From Brachypodium distachyon (lineage: Eukaryota; Streptophyta; Magnoliopsida; Poales; Poaceae), in assembly GCF_000005505.3 (NCBI RefSeq), contig NC_016133.3, forward strand, positions 31,489,008 to 31,553,007: a DNA stretch of 64,000 bases. Reading direction: 5' to 3'. The notes under the pieces are model-generated. The model searched no databases and was not told the DNA's origin. It saw only the letters and a list, made by a program, of their open reading frames with translations. Each line of letters begins with the position of its first letter. Positions within the stretch are counted from its first letter, which is position 1. This document shows positions 1 through 11,160 of this stretch, in pieces. The position numbers and the translations under genes are program-made.

Positions 1-1750
1 AAAACACCACGTCATTTAAAAGCAGCTCCATCCAAGGAGACGTGAGTCATAAGTCATCTATTATTATATCCTGCACTGAATAGTGCTTCAAGGCTAAATG
101 TCGGTCTTAAACTGATAGTGCGACAAACAAATTGGTGCATGCTGACCATCTACCACCTTAGCATATGGTACTTGTAAGAAGTACAACAGTCAAGAGTAAT
201 ATTCTTTTTCTCCAAAAATTTGAATCAAACAGAAGTTACTACATTCTCTTGTGCACACAATGGACAGCCCTTGGCGAGGCTATCAGCTGCCATCAAATTA
301 ATTACCCAATAAGCGACATCCATAAAGTCTAACCAATGTGATGGTAAAAAGTTTCAGTTTCCTAATATAGGTGCACCAGCCAGTGATTAGCTCTCTGTAG
401 GAGTACCAATACCATACTAGCAGCCCATATTGTTGTGCAGTTGCTACTATCATTTATAGAACATCCATGTAACTGCCAAAGATGAGAGCATGTAACTTGC
501 AAGCTAATTTCATACACATGACATCCCCATTCATGCCAGCCACATGATGCGATATCCCCATTCATGTCAGTCACATGATGTTCATTGTTTAGTTTCCATT
601 AAGCTTTTCTACTTGGGACCCTGGGGGCAATTTCTGAGAGTAAAAACCATTACTCAAACCTTCGTCATGTTTCTTCTAAATCTTGCCAGTTACTTATTTT
701 CAAAATATGATTCTGATACTGTATGTTTGGGCTATTTGCTTGCAGATACAAATCATTGCATCTTCTTCTTTATTTTTACATAATGGCTATTTTATTTGGT
801 GGAATAAGCCAAGTTTCACTGCTTTGCAGAGGTGCAACTTAAGCAATGAAGTTTCTTCATACATTGAAGCTCCTGCTGTACTGAAACCCAAAGAGTAAAG
901 TGAATACTTCTCAGCGGCGAACATTCTAGTTTATTTTACTTTTTAACCTATTCATCTGCTCCAGTAACTTCCCTCCAAAAAGGTGAAATCGGAAACTCAA
1001 CTTCAGATAAAGTACCTAGTCACCAAAAGCCAATAAAAAAATATTTCAAACAAGACGTTCCTCAAAGATATGCTGATAACATATTTCTAGTTGAAAAGGC
1101 AGAATGTGTGCCTATGTCTTCTAAGTACATTAAGATCTTCTGTCTAGAATACGCCCCAAATCACGCATCTTTTGTATTAGTAGAAAATACCAACAAGGCT
1201 CAAGTATAACACCACACAAGTTGGTCACAACCCAACACAACAAAAACAAACAAACCCAATAGAAGCAACCAACAAAGTAAAAGAGAAACAAAACAAAACT
1301 GCAGCCAAACATGTGGCCAAGGACCAGAACTTGGCCCTGTCAGCTGGCCAAGTACAATACGTTTGACTAGGCTTAACTTGTGGCTTTTGACTTTTGTCTT
1401 CTAAGCCAAAACGCGCCTATATGTGCTTTAGGTTTTGGCCTATACCATCGTGTAACAATATCCAGTCAAAAGCCCAAAAGCCAAAGCCAACTTCAAAGCT
1501 TATAAGCCAAAATTCAAAAGCCACAAGTTAAGCCTAACCAAACAGGGCCTAAGGCTATGTTTGGGATCGTGGTGGACTGTAATAATCTAACCAGATTTTT
1601 GCTCTTTTACCGTTTGACTAACCATTTTTTTATTTTTCTAGTTCTGTAGCTATTTTTCTACGGTAGATTATAAATAAATTCAGCACAACATTGTCAGCAA
1701 TCACAGACTGAGCCTAACACAAGACATGCAAAAGCATACCACTTAAGTAC
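1..1750 (-). other. Myosin intron 11, left part (no exon found)
   Basis: This is the sequence downstream, in gene direction, of myosin exon 11. The next motor exon of class XI myosins normally begins with a Phe-Glu-Gln-Phe-Cys segment, and I find no such segment on the minus strand here. The intron is therefore at least 1.75 kb long, or the gene is broken. Apart from the MITE at 1333-1549 I recognise nothing in it. Confidence 0.5.
1333..1549. mobile_element. hAT-like MITE with inverted ends
   Basis: The two ends are inverted copies: GGCCCTGT at 1333 and ACAGGGCC at 1549. Inside them, AGGCTTAACTTGTGGCTTTT near 1370 recurs inverted near 1515-1535. There is no coding capacity. Short GGCCCTGT-type ends are typical of grass hAT MITEs, but the target duplication is not clear. 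It lies in a myosin intron. Confidence 0.6.
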
Positions 1751-4700
1751 CTGTTTGTTTTGAAACTTTCAAATCCATAAATATCCAACACACCAATCAA
1801 AAGCTTTGAAGTAGGATCCTGTCCAATTGAGGTATTGATCTTATTCACAAGCCTAAAGAACAGAAATATAGTTGTCAGACTGTCAGTTATCTTTCTGTGT
1901 AATGGAAGTGACATAAATATACAGCAACATGACAACTACCTTCTAGACTAGTGTGTGTTTCGAAACTTACCAATCAAACAAACGGGAGTAAACAATTCTG
2001 GCCAGTGCATCTCTACTAAGTGCTGCTCCCCGTGAATCTAAGTTTCTTACAATACTCTCGCCCCGTGTTACCATAACACGCTTACACAAAGATTCCTCAA
2101 GAGACTTTTCATCACACCTGCAGCATGTTGCCAAGTTCATGCCATGTCAAAAGATGTCTGGGAAATATTTTGGATAGAACCCTAGAAAGGAGTAGTACAT
2201 GAAAAGCTCGGCAGCTGTCCTGAGATGGAATTGGGATTTTTCATCTTTGGGTACTGAAGAATCTGCTTCGCTCCCTTCTGAAAAATCCACATTACCTAGA
2301 TGAAGAATAGCAGCTACAACTCTGAATATTGCATCCTGCAAGGTATGCAACAGAAGTCCTAAGCAAACTGTAAGGGAAGCCTCGACAGTCAAATTCAAGT
2401 GCAAGAGGAATTGAACTCAGGTGGTTGGACTTTATGTCCACTCCCCCACCCAAGTGAGCTAGGATCACTTCCTCCACTTTGGGATTACCTGCTCATCCGA
2501 ACTAATGCCTACAATTTCCATAGCTCTTCTGGTTGCTATATATTCTGAAGAGTCATCCATTCCATCAAGCTTAATGCAGTTAGACTGATTGAGATAGTGA
2601 AATGATGCGGCATCTCCCAATTTATATCTCTCACGGTCCTGAAACACCAATATCGAGTAAAGGAAATGAGAAGCAATACCAACACAGTGTATTACATGTC
2701 TTATGCTTGCCATTCAACATCTGAAGAAGTTTAGCAACTATTCCTACAGATCAAGTAACCAACTCGACTATCCAAGTGTTAGTTCCCAGTAATTTATAGC
2801 ATGGTATCTCTGATTACACAAATTACATATATAAGTATATAATGTTTATACCCAATTTACAATTTTCCCTTAAACATGTTGTCCAGAAAGATATGTGTTG
2901 TATTTATTTATTTATTGAAATAAAACTGTAGGGGAGTCCCCCACAGTAAAAATTTATTAAAACATAGTAGAAATATTCGCAAGAAAGCTGTACACAGGGG
3001 AATAATATACACAGCGGGGAGAAAGCTGCTTATGTGGGCAGAAACCAGCCATGAAACTATACAAGGAGCCAGATCAGGCTTAAGCTAAAGGAAAGAAGAA
3101 GAAGGTCCCTTTTGATCAAATGGCACCATGAGGATAGGGAGAGGCTAATGTCATAAAAGAAATCCTTGCATTGCTCCCAACTGTGCCAGACCGCAGTGAC
3201 GAAGGCATCTCTGAAAAACGGCTTGTTAAAGCTAGACTTGGCTTCTGATAAGAGAGTCCCATGATCAGAGGAGGTGGTGAAATGTATGCCAATAGCGTTC
3301 CAACAGGTTTTACTAAAGGGACAACGCCAGAAAAGGTGACCGTGGTCTTCCAGAACTCCAAGGCCGCAAAGGACGCAATACTGAGTATCTCCAGTGAAGA
3401 AGCCTAAGAAGCAAGTCTTTGGTATTAAATTAAGCCTGTGGTTAAAAAGAAGCCAAGCAAAGGCTTTGAGCTTGTTGGAGCATTTAGATTTCCATATCAA
3501 TTCAGAGCACGAGACTGTTGAATATGATCGAAGGAGCTGGCATAGATATGTTTAGAGGAGTAAACATTCCCCCATTGGAAAAATCATATGTCCTTATCTT
3601 GGCTGATGTGCAAGGGACTGATGATGGACCTGAAGCTCAAAAATTCATCAACAGCTTGAGCCGATGAAAGAGATCAAGAAGATCCCCACATTAAAGCACA
3701 TCTCTGACCGAGCAAAGAGGATCCAGGGCAAAGGAGTGCAAACGAGGGGAAAAAACAGATTTAATAATGCGCCAAGGGTCCGACGAAAACAAGGCAGTGG
3801 GCAGTGGCCTCTGAGCCAACTTAGAAGGAGGCAGGGGTGGTGGCGCAGTTTGCTAGCGTGTAGGTCTCATAGCTAAACTTGGCAGGAGGCAATGCGCCTG
3901 AAATGGTTAGACAGGTTACAGATGTCCCTCCACCAAAAGGACCCTTCAGGACGAAAGGATTTAGGGAGCATCACCATTCCCATATCTTCTCCAAATAAGC
4001 TAAACCCACAAAATCTCAAGCATGTTAAAGAATTTGAACAAGAATTTCATAAGCAGAGAGTCATTCTGAGCCGAGAGATTAGAGATGCCTAAAGGCCCAC
4101 TGTATCTGGGCATGCAAACTTTATCCCAAGTAACCAGCGACTTTGGATGATCCAAGAGCCAATTTCCCCGAAGACAAATGCTACAGGGTTTGTCAATCAT
4201 ACCTGTAACCCCTCTGGCAATTAGAGAGTGCACATGTAGAAGGTGGCGAGGGCCGACATAACAGCCTCGGTGAGAGTGATACAACCACCGTGGGATTAAA
4301 GGGAGGAGCAAGAGGCAAGACGATGTGGTCAATGTGCAGAGCAAAATCACGGTCTGGAAAGTGGAAAAATCCAAGGGAAGGCCAAGGTAAGTGAAAGGGA
4401 AAGAGGAGTTTTGGCAGCCAAGGGTACCTGCCAAGAGGGAAGCTTTATCATCAGAGATGTTATTGGAAGGAGGCAGATTTTCTGTAACTGACATTAAGCC
4501 CGGTGGACTGACCATAGGTCTCCAGGATCCCTTTAAGACAACAAAGTTGACGGGTAGATGCTTGCATGATGATCAGAGTATCGTTAGCGTATTGAATAAT
4601 CAGGAAATCGGAGTTGGGAATGGGATTAGGCAGGCCAAGAAGACCCAGCAATTGAGCACGATTGATGGACTTGAGGGGGTCAGTAGCTAATCAGGAAATC

Positions 4701-7700
4701 TTTTCAAAATCGAGCTCAAGGACAATGATCTCCTTCTTGGCGTGATGACATTGATGAAGATGCTCAAAGCTCCAAGCAAGGCAATCTTGGATAGTGCGAG
4801 TTTTGATGAAGCCGTATTGATTACGGTGAACAATGTCACTAATCTTCTGGAGGGGATCGGCCCAAAGTAAATGGCTCACAATATCTGTGTTTTGATGTGT
4901 TGTATTTTAAGTACTCCCTCCATTCCAAAATACAACTCATATAGATTTGTGCACTTGGACCAAGACAGCCCTCGTTTCTAGTGACTGACCACTCATATTG
5001 GGTTAATAATAAATGGACGTGACTAGTTATTGGCCGGGTGCGGGTACCAAGAGAAAAATGAGGTGTATTGTGGAACAAATGAAAAAAAATCTATACACGT
5101 TGTATTGTGGAATGGAGGGAAAGATGGCTTCACAATATGCTGCCGTTGATACCTTAAAGTTATCCGTTTTATAGCATGAATCATATCTTTGTCATAAAAG
5201 TGCCCCTTCTTTTGGCATATCAGAAAGTAGAAAAGATAGTAAGTGAAAAGGAAAGCAGATTTTTTGCAGCCAAGGATACCCGCCAAGAGGGAAGCTTTAT
5301 CATCAGAGATGTTGATTGGGAGGAGGCAAGATTTTCTGTAATTGACACAAAACCCGTGGACTGACCATAGGTCTCGAGGATCCCTTTATGACAAAGAAGT
5401 TGACGGGAGCAAGCTTGCATGATGATCAGAGTACCGTCAGCGTATTGAATACTTGGGAAGTCAGAGTCGGGAATGGGAATAAGCAGACCCAGCAAGTGAG
5501 CACGACTAATGATGGACTGGAGGAGGTCAGCAGCTAAAATGAAGAGAAGGTGGGATGGGGGTCACCCTGACGAACACCCCTTTTGCAGTGAAAAATCTTG
5601 CCGGGGACACCATTGAGAAGCAACAAAGAGGTACCAGAGTTGAGGATAGCAGAGATCGAAGATATCCATTTGTCGTCAAAACCAAAGCTTCTGAGCATAT
5701 GAGTAATGGCCACATGCTCAATAGTATCAAAAGCCTTTTCAAAATCGCGCTTAAGGACATTGATCTCCTTCTTGGAATGATAACATTGAAGAAGATACTC
5801 AAAGCTCCAAGCAAGACAATCTTGGATGGTATGAGTTTTGATGAAGCCATATTGATTACAATGAACAATGTCAATAATAATCTTCAGGAGGCGATTGGCC
5901 AAAAGTAGATGGCTTCACAACATCTGAGTTTTGATGTGTTGTATACTTGTATTTTAAGTAGATGGCTTCACAATATGATGCCCTAGATACCTTAAAGTTA
6001 TCCGTTTTATAGCATGAATCATATCTTTGCCACAAAAGCCTTTTCTTTTGGCATATTAGAAAGTACGAAGTAGAAAAGATAGTAATCCACAAACTGTAGT
6101 TACAAACTCATTCAAGAATTTAATTGTACTAGCCATGTTACCTCTGGTGGTGCAGCACATAGCATGTAAAAGCAATGATAGTTCCTTTCTGGGTCAGATA
6201 TTTGACAGACCCGAGATCTTTCCAAAAGGTAAGTCCTTATGGCAGCTCCTGAGATTTTCCCATTCTGATCAAACTGAAGCTCAACAAATTTACCGAATCG
6301 ACTGCATTATGAGATAAGAAAATGCGCTGAGAGAAATTCAAATTTCTGCTAAATGAACAAATATTACCAAGAAAAACAATGATGAAAGAATAAAATCATA
6401 GTTCTGTTGAAGTTCATTACCTCGAGTTATTATTCCTGACAGTTTTTGCATTTCCAAATGCCTCGAGAACAGGATTGGACTGTGTCAATCAACAAGGTAT
6501 ATTAGAAAACATAAGTCTGTGATACGACATTATTTTTAATGAATGACACAAATCATGCTGTCCTGAAGAATGAAGTGTTTGATTACAAATAATCCAAATG
6601 ATAGCTCATAATCCACATATCCACTATTTCATGGTTGTTCAACACGAAAAAAGTGGTAACAGAAAGCACTAATGACGATCTTACCTCCAGCACTTGTTGC
6701 TGCACTGACCTTCCACCAGATTCAACTTTGCCACCCATAAAAGCAAGATATTGCATAAGCATTTTAGTGCTTTCTGTCTTACCAGCTCCACTTTCGCCAC
6801 TCACCAATATGGCTTGGCTGATACCATAGTTCATCATAAGCCTGCACCATGGGAATTTAAGATATTTATATACGAATTCAAGCATAAAAAACTCAAAAGC
6901 TCTTTGCTTGCTGAAAGCGCACCTATATGCACGGTCTGCAATGGCAAAAGGATGGGGACTCAGCTCACCAAATTCGGCTCCTTTGTACATTCCCATCATG
7001 TGATCATTATACAGGTGAGGAAGTCTTTGAAATGGATTTACAGCTATTAAAATGTTCCCAGTATAAGTCTGGAAAAACAGTTTGATCAATTAATTAGGTC
7101 AGCATGTTGACAAATTAACAATTTAATTCGTTAGAGCAAAACATAGAACTTGAACAGTGTTGATAAGTTCCAAATTGCAGAAATGCAGATCTAGAAACAA
7201 TAAATAGTAAACGCAGGTGAAATATCAAGGCAACAAAGTAAGAAAAGATAAGAACTAACAATCGTACGGGAGGTGCAAATTCATCAAGTAATTCAACTAT
7301 CAACCAAGAGAACATGTGTGCATTTTGCAAGTGTCAATACAACCTATAAATCATAGGAGTAAAGTATGGATATGACTCAAAGAACGCATGAATGAAATAG
7401 CATAAGGGCTGATATGCTGCAGCGATCAACTCACATATATTTCATTCATTCCATATCTGGACTTCAAGTTTCGGAGTACTCCTGGTTCATGTAGATAAGC
7501 TAGCCTTGTCATATCCTCAACACCACAGCGTTTCACTTCTACATCCTTAGGATAGACACTTGACACATTGGCAGTAACCTGTAGTTAGAATATAAACTTG
7601 GCATTAAGTGCATGAATTTTGAATTTCATTTATCATTCTTTGATTACAGTCAAAAGCTACATGCATCAGATATTGGCACTAACAAATCTGCAGCTGCAAC

Positions 7701-9171
7701 CTAAATAATGGTTGACTGAGATAAAAAAAATCTCAAGGAGAAAATAGTGTAATAGTCCTAGTAAAGAATGAGCGGAAATGACCCAAAAGGCCAAAACATT
7801 TGGTATACATACATTCATAAATGTTACTTTTGGAGAAAGAAAAGAATAAAAGTTATCAACAAACTGGGAACAGACCTTCTTCCCAGAAGTGCAGTTTACA
7901 GTTAAATTGTCCCCATTGACCTCCTCCACCAGCCCATCAATCCAAGCCACATCAGCATCCTCAACCCAAACATGAGAACCCACTGTAAAGCGGGCAATGG
8001 ATCCCTGCAATAGAATTTCCATAAATACACCAAGATGGTAATGGCATTGAAGCCATTTAACCAATGATATTGTACTGACTGAAATAAAACTGGAAAAACA
8101 ACGTAGTAATACTCGTTCTGTAATCATGACCCCTGGATGTTACAGCTTACAAGTAGAATATCAAGACATGCAACTAGTAATTACAAAATAGACAAGAGAG
8201 ATTATAAAATCCTGATTTTGTTATTGATTCTAGCTCACTAATATCATATAAGCCCGATATCAGGTTCCATTAGGAACAATTTCCCCACAAAGAATCCTGA
8301 TTTCAGCTAAATGCAACTGTACCCATAACACTCAACTACTCCCTCCGTCCCAAAATAAGTGAAGTAGTAAACTATAGAAAATTGGAGTATAAAACAGCTA
8401 TGGGGATTTGTTACTTGTTGAGGTTGCTGAAATACCAGTTCTACTTGGGCGGTATTGTGGTTGTTTTGCACTGCTCTTTTTTTCTCAGCACTTGCAGTCT
8501 GGGTTTAAGTTATACGAGTTAATATTCCAGTTGGTATCAGAGCTTCTTGGGATGCCTGTATGGCCATCTGGGCATCGTTGAGCTGATGAGTCGAGGCCCA
8601 TGGAAATGTTGGCTAGTATTAGCATGTGCTAGGATTCTGGTGCAATGTGGCGATTTTTCGTTAGACTTGACACCATGAGCATATGCAAGTGTTACACACT
8701 TACACATGGTTGAATCTGTATTTGCAGAATGTGGAGTTTGAACGACCAATGTGTGCGAAGCTTAGTCATCAGTAATCAGTTACTCATTGATCAAACCTTT
8801 CAGTGCTACACTGAACCTACTATCGTGTATCAGATTCAACGTTTCAGTTGTACACTGAACCTAATCAACTGTTTTTAGGACATCACAGCTTAAAACCCAG
8901 AAAATTCATGCCAAACCCAGAAAACGTTTCAGTTGCTTGGTCAGACTGTCAGACAATGAAGTATATATATCAGAGAAATGCGCTTTGGGAGCATTCTCAG
9001 ATTCTCCCTCTTGAAACACAGTACAATCTTAGACTCGTTGTAACCGGATTGTCCAAACCATCGTCGAATCCCGATCCCGCCCGGTTGATCCAGATCGGGG
9101 TTCGAGTTCGTTCCTCTGATCCGCTGGCCGATTCACCATGGACGTAACACAAAACAGAAGCAACCTACCAT
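1751..9171 (-). CDS. Class XI myosin heavy chain, N-terminal motor part (partial)
   Basis: This is an actin-based organelle motor; the first 444 codons are visible. Exons on the minus strand: 9169-9171 (ATG only, tentative), 7876-8004, 7435-7578, 6923-7068, 6685-6841, 6421-6479, 6142-6301, 2489-2638, 2199-2335, 1971-2117, 1751-1852. All junctions are GT-AG and in phase. Exon 2 encodes the SH3-like N-terminus ([16 protein letters not shown]). Exon 5 carries the P-loop GESGAGKTE, exons 6-7 switch I (NNNSSRFGK) and exon 11 switch II (DIYGFE). The actin-binding and converter parts, IQ motifs, coiled coil and globular tail lie beyond the left edge. I saw no stop or frameshift in these exons, so the gene looks intact as far as visible. 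Plant myosins also include class VIII; the N-terminus and motor text fit class XI. The ATG-only first exon is inferred from a good donor (ATG followed by GTAGGT) and exact phase 0; an alternative ATG at 9137-9139 has donor GTGAAT. Confidence 0.88.
4389..6083. repeat. Tandem duplication of a LINE segment (two units of about 850 bp)
   Basis: Unit A (4389-5240) and unit B (5241-6083) share the same text in the same order, from AAGTGAAA(A/G)GG to GAAAAGATAGT. Unit A lacks about 190 bp that unit B has around 5537-5730, and unit A carries a MITE that unit B lacks. The junction at 5240/5241 reads from the end of one unit straight into the start of the next. Confidence 0.75.
4914..5121. mobile_element. 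Stowaway-like MITE in LINE unit A
   Basis: It starts CTCCCTCCATTCC after a TA at 4912-4913 and ends GGAATGGAGGGA. The same element lies at 42483-42687 in a Tic110 intron. The matching point in LINE unit B (TA at 5959-5960, flanks TTTTAAG and GATGGCTTC) is empty, which fixes the insertion site. Confidence 0.85.
8338..8394. mobile_element. Stowaway MITE remnant (one end)
   Basis: CTACTCCCTCCGTCCCAAAATAAG is a typical grass Stowaway end. I find no convincing partner beyond a weak GGAGTAT about 45 bp on. It lies in the proposed first myosin intron. Confidence 0.4.
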
Positions 9172-9450
9172 GGTACCGTCGAGTTCGTCGTCAGTATCGC
9201 CGTTGCATCATGCTGTCGCTGTCGCCGCTGGATCACCGTCCTGCCGCCATTGACGTGGTCGTTGACGGGAGGGCGCGGCAGGAAGATCAGCAGGGAGGCG
9301 CGCAGCTCGCTGGGAGGAGCAGGAAGGAGACGGCGCGCGAGGAGGAGGAGTAGGTGGGGGAGGAGCGCCCGGGGTGGACGGACCACGGCGGCGGCGGCGG
9401 CGGCGGCGAGGTTGGGTGTAGAGAGCCAGAGAGGAGACGACGACTGAGGC
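9172..9450 (-). promoter_or_regulatory. Probable myosin 5' UTR and promoter-proximal region
   Basis: This is a GC-rich block directly upstream of the tentative ATG, with a CGG/CCG triplet run around 9388-9411 and a T run at 9470-9481. GC-rich 5' leaders with triplet runs are common in grass genes. No TATA box stands out, and the transcription start cannot be fixed from sequence. Confidence 0.4.
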
Positions 9451-11160
9451 CGGTCGTGACAGGCTCGTTTTTTTTTTTTTTGGTTACGATGAGTAACGTG
9501 CAACGAACTGGCAGATGACGACGCGGCCAATCAGAAGGGAGGTCTTTGGGCTGGTTCCCCGTGGGCCCCCGCCCGTCAGCTTCTTTTTCACTTGGTCGAT
9601 GGAGCATGTGCAGCGGCGACCGAGTCGTTTGGCTCAACAGTTTAGCAATGTGGTTCGCTGTACACGCAACCCGGCCGAGCTCGATCTTTCACACGTGTGC
9701 TTCTTCGGCGGTAGACCGTCGAAGTATCGAAGATGCATGATGGACTGCACGGCCATGTGTAAAAGGGGAGTCGTCAAACAGCACCGAGTGCACTGGTTAA
9801 CTCGTTTTTCTTACCACAGCTCGTACCGGAACTGCAAGGTAACGATGCCCTTTCCGTGCCAGCGTCAAAGACATTGCTGCGGGTAGAAGAAACGCTGATG
9901 GTGAACAGCCCATCTCCCATACTGGATGAGCTGCAATTGGATCCCGCCACTCCTTTTAATTAATAGCTGGAGTAGTATTTAAAAAGAAAACAGTCGACTC
10001 TGCTTTTTGTTCTTTGACGATCTTATTCCGGACTGATTATGGAGGCCTGTGCATCTCTAATGATACACTTCAGCTATTAAGATCATGACATGTAAGTTTT
10101 TTTTATGATATGGAGCAGAGAAAGGAGCTTCAACAACGAATTCAACGAAGTGAATGATGCGATAAGTGGTTACTAAGGGCGTGTTTGGATCCTTGGCTTT
10201 GCCTGCCTAAGCTGGTACTGGTGAAATCTCCGAGCGCTTTTGAGGGCCGCCTAGCGTTGGGTAGCGAGCACAATCTTGCCCGGTCGGAGAGCCAAATCGG
10301 CTCACCTCCGATGGCAAACTCGAGCGGAAAAATCACAGCCGACACATATGAATGGAATTGCTCGATCGCTGGTTGCTGGTAAGATATATGGGCCCATTTT
10401 TCCCGATCGGTTGGCTAGAGCAAACGAACGCCAAAGCTCTAGGTAACACTCACGGTATATACCCCTACCATGCCTAGCTTGCCATGTGTTCTTTTTTAAT
10501 TTACATCCCTTTTACATGCATGCACTCTACTTTCTTTCACATGTCTTCTTTCCCTCTGACACATGCACGCCCTCTACTTTTCCCCACATCTCTCTCTTCT
10601 CACACGTTTATCTCTCTAGTTCATGAATGGCATGTGCACGCGTCTAATTTTTTATCCAAAGTCTTAAATCTCACTCGGCGCATTAGAGTTGTTGGATTAA
10701 GATTCAGATGACATCCCCACTCCCTTCTCTTTCACGTGTTGCCACTGGATTAATATCCAACGGACAAGCACTTCGACTTATCTCTAACTTAAAAACAAGC
10801 GACTTCTCTTTAACAAGATTGTTAATTTTTTTTATCAAGACATAAATAACATCAAATACTTGTTGGAGAGAATTTTTTTACTAAGACACTTATTTCGTGG
10901 GTTTCATCATCTCCCATGGATTTGTAGCTTTTTTTGTCTAAGTCTACTAGAGATGCTATTATTGTAGTGAGTTAAAATATTATTTCTCCTCTTAGTCACA
11001 TATAAGTAACCACTTGTTTGTGATGCCTTGAGTTGTTTGGTTTGTTTGTCAAAGTGGGAGCAATGTCACACAATTTATATATAGGAAAACTCAATAATAT
11101 TTCATTCATGTAGGGTTTTACATGATATAAAATCTTTGTTTTATTCCGCCCACAACACAG
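9451..11160. other. Intergenic, no gene recognised
   Basis: There is scattered open sequence without family resemblance. A segment at about 10179-10440 begins GGGCGTGTTTGGAT and ends near AACGAACGCC, and could be a decayed MITE, but its inverted ends match poorly. I see no RNA gene or intact element. Confidence 0.4.

Larger units (their letters stand above)
2890..6083 (-). mobile_element. Degenerate non-LTR retrotransposon (L1-type LINE), minus strand
   Basis: Broken reading frames on the minus strand match plant L1-type ORF2. Around 5530-5900 are an RT segment with [11 protein letters not shown] and [11 protein letters not shown] Tyr-Ala-Asp/Asn box lies in each of two copies (YADGT near 5440, YANDT near 4600). 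C-terminal RT text lies at 4000-4515 and a zinc-finger RVT domain at 3057-3500 ([20 protein letters not shown]). The 3' end, near 2890-3000, has an AATAAATAAATA-rich tail. There are many stops and frameshifts, so it is inactive. The 3510-3890 stretch reads open on the plus strand ([17 protein letters not shown]) and I cannot place it; it may be a separate insertion. Confidence 0.8.
2639..6141 (-). other. Myosin intron 7, 3.5 kb, enlarged by LINE DNA
   Basis: This is the intron between the exon ending in CAAPPE and the exon starting DRERYKLGD. Most of it (about 2890-6083) is LINE-derived and lies on the same strand as the gene. Its splice sites, donor GTAACA at 6141 and acceptor TTTCAG at 2639, look usable. 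Confidence 0.8.

Noticed and set aside
6135..7050. Plus-strand frames in the myosin exons
   Set aside because: Shadows of exons 4, 5 and 7, which carry the motor motifs on the minus strand.
9165..9530. A Ser/Ala-rich protein start (AASSSASS) on the minus strand
   Set aside because: It has no ATG at its start (TTG), is low complexity and overlaps the likely myosin 5' UTR.
10142..10440. A MITE beginning GGGCGTGTTTGGAT
   Set aside because: The supposed partner end near AACGAACGCC pairs poorly and no target duplication is seen.
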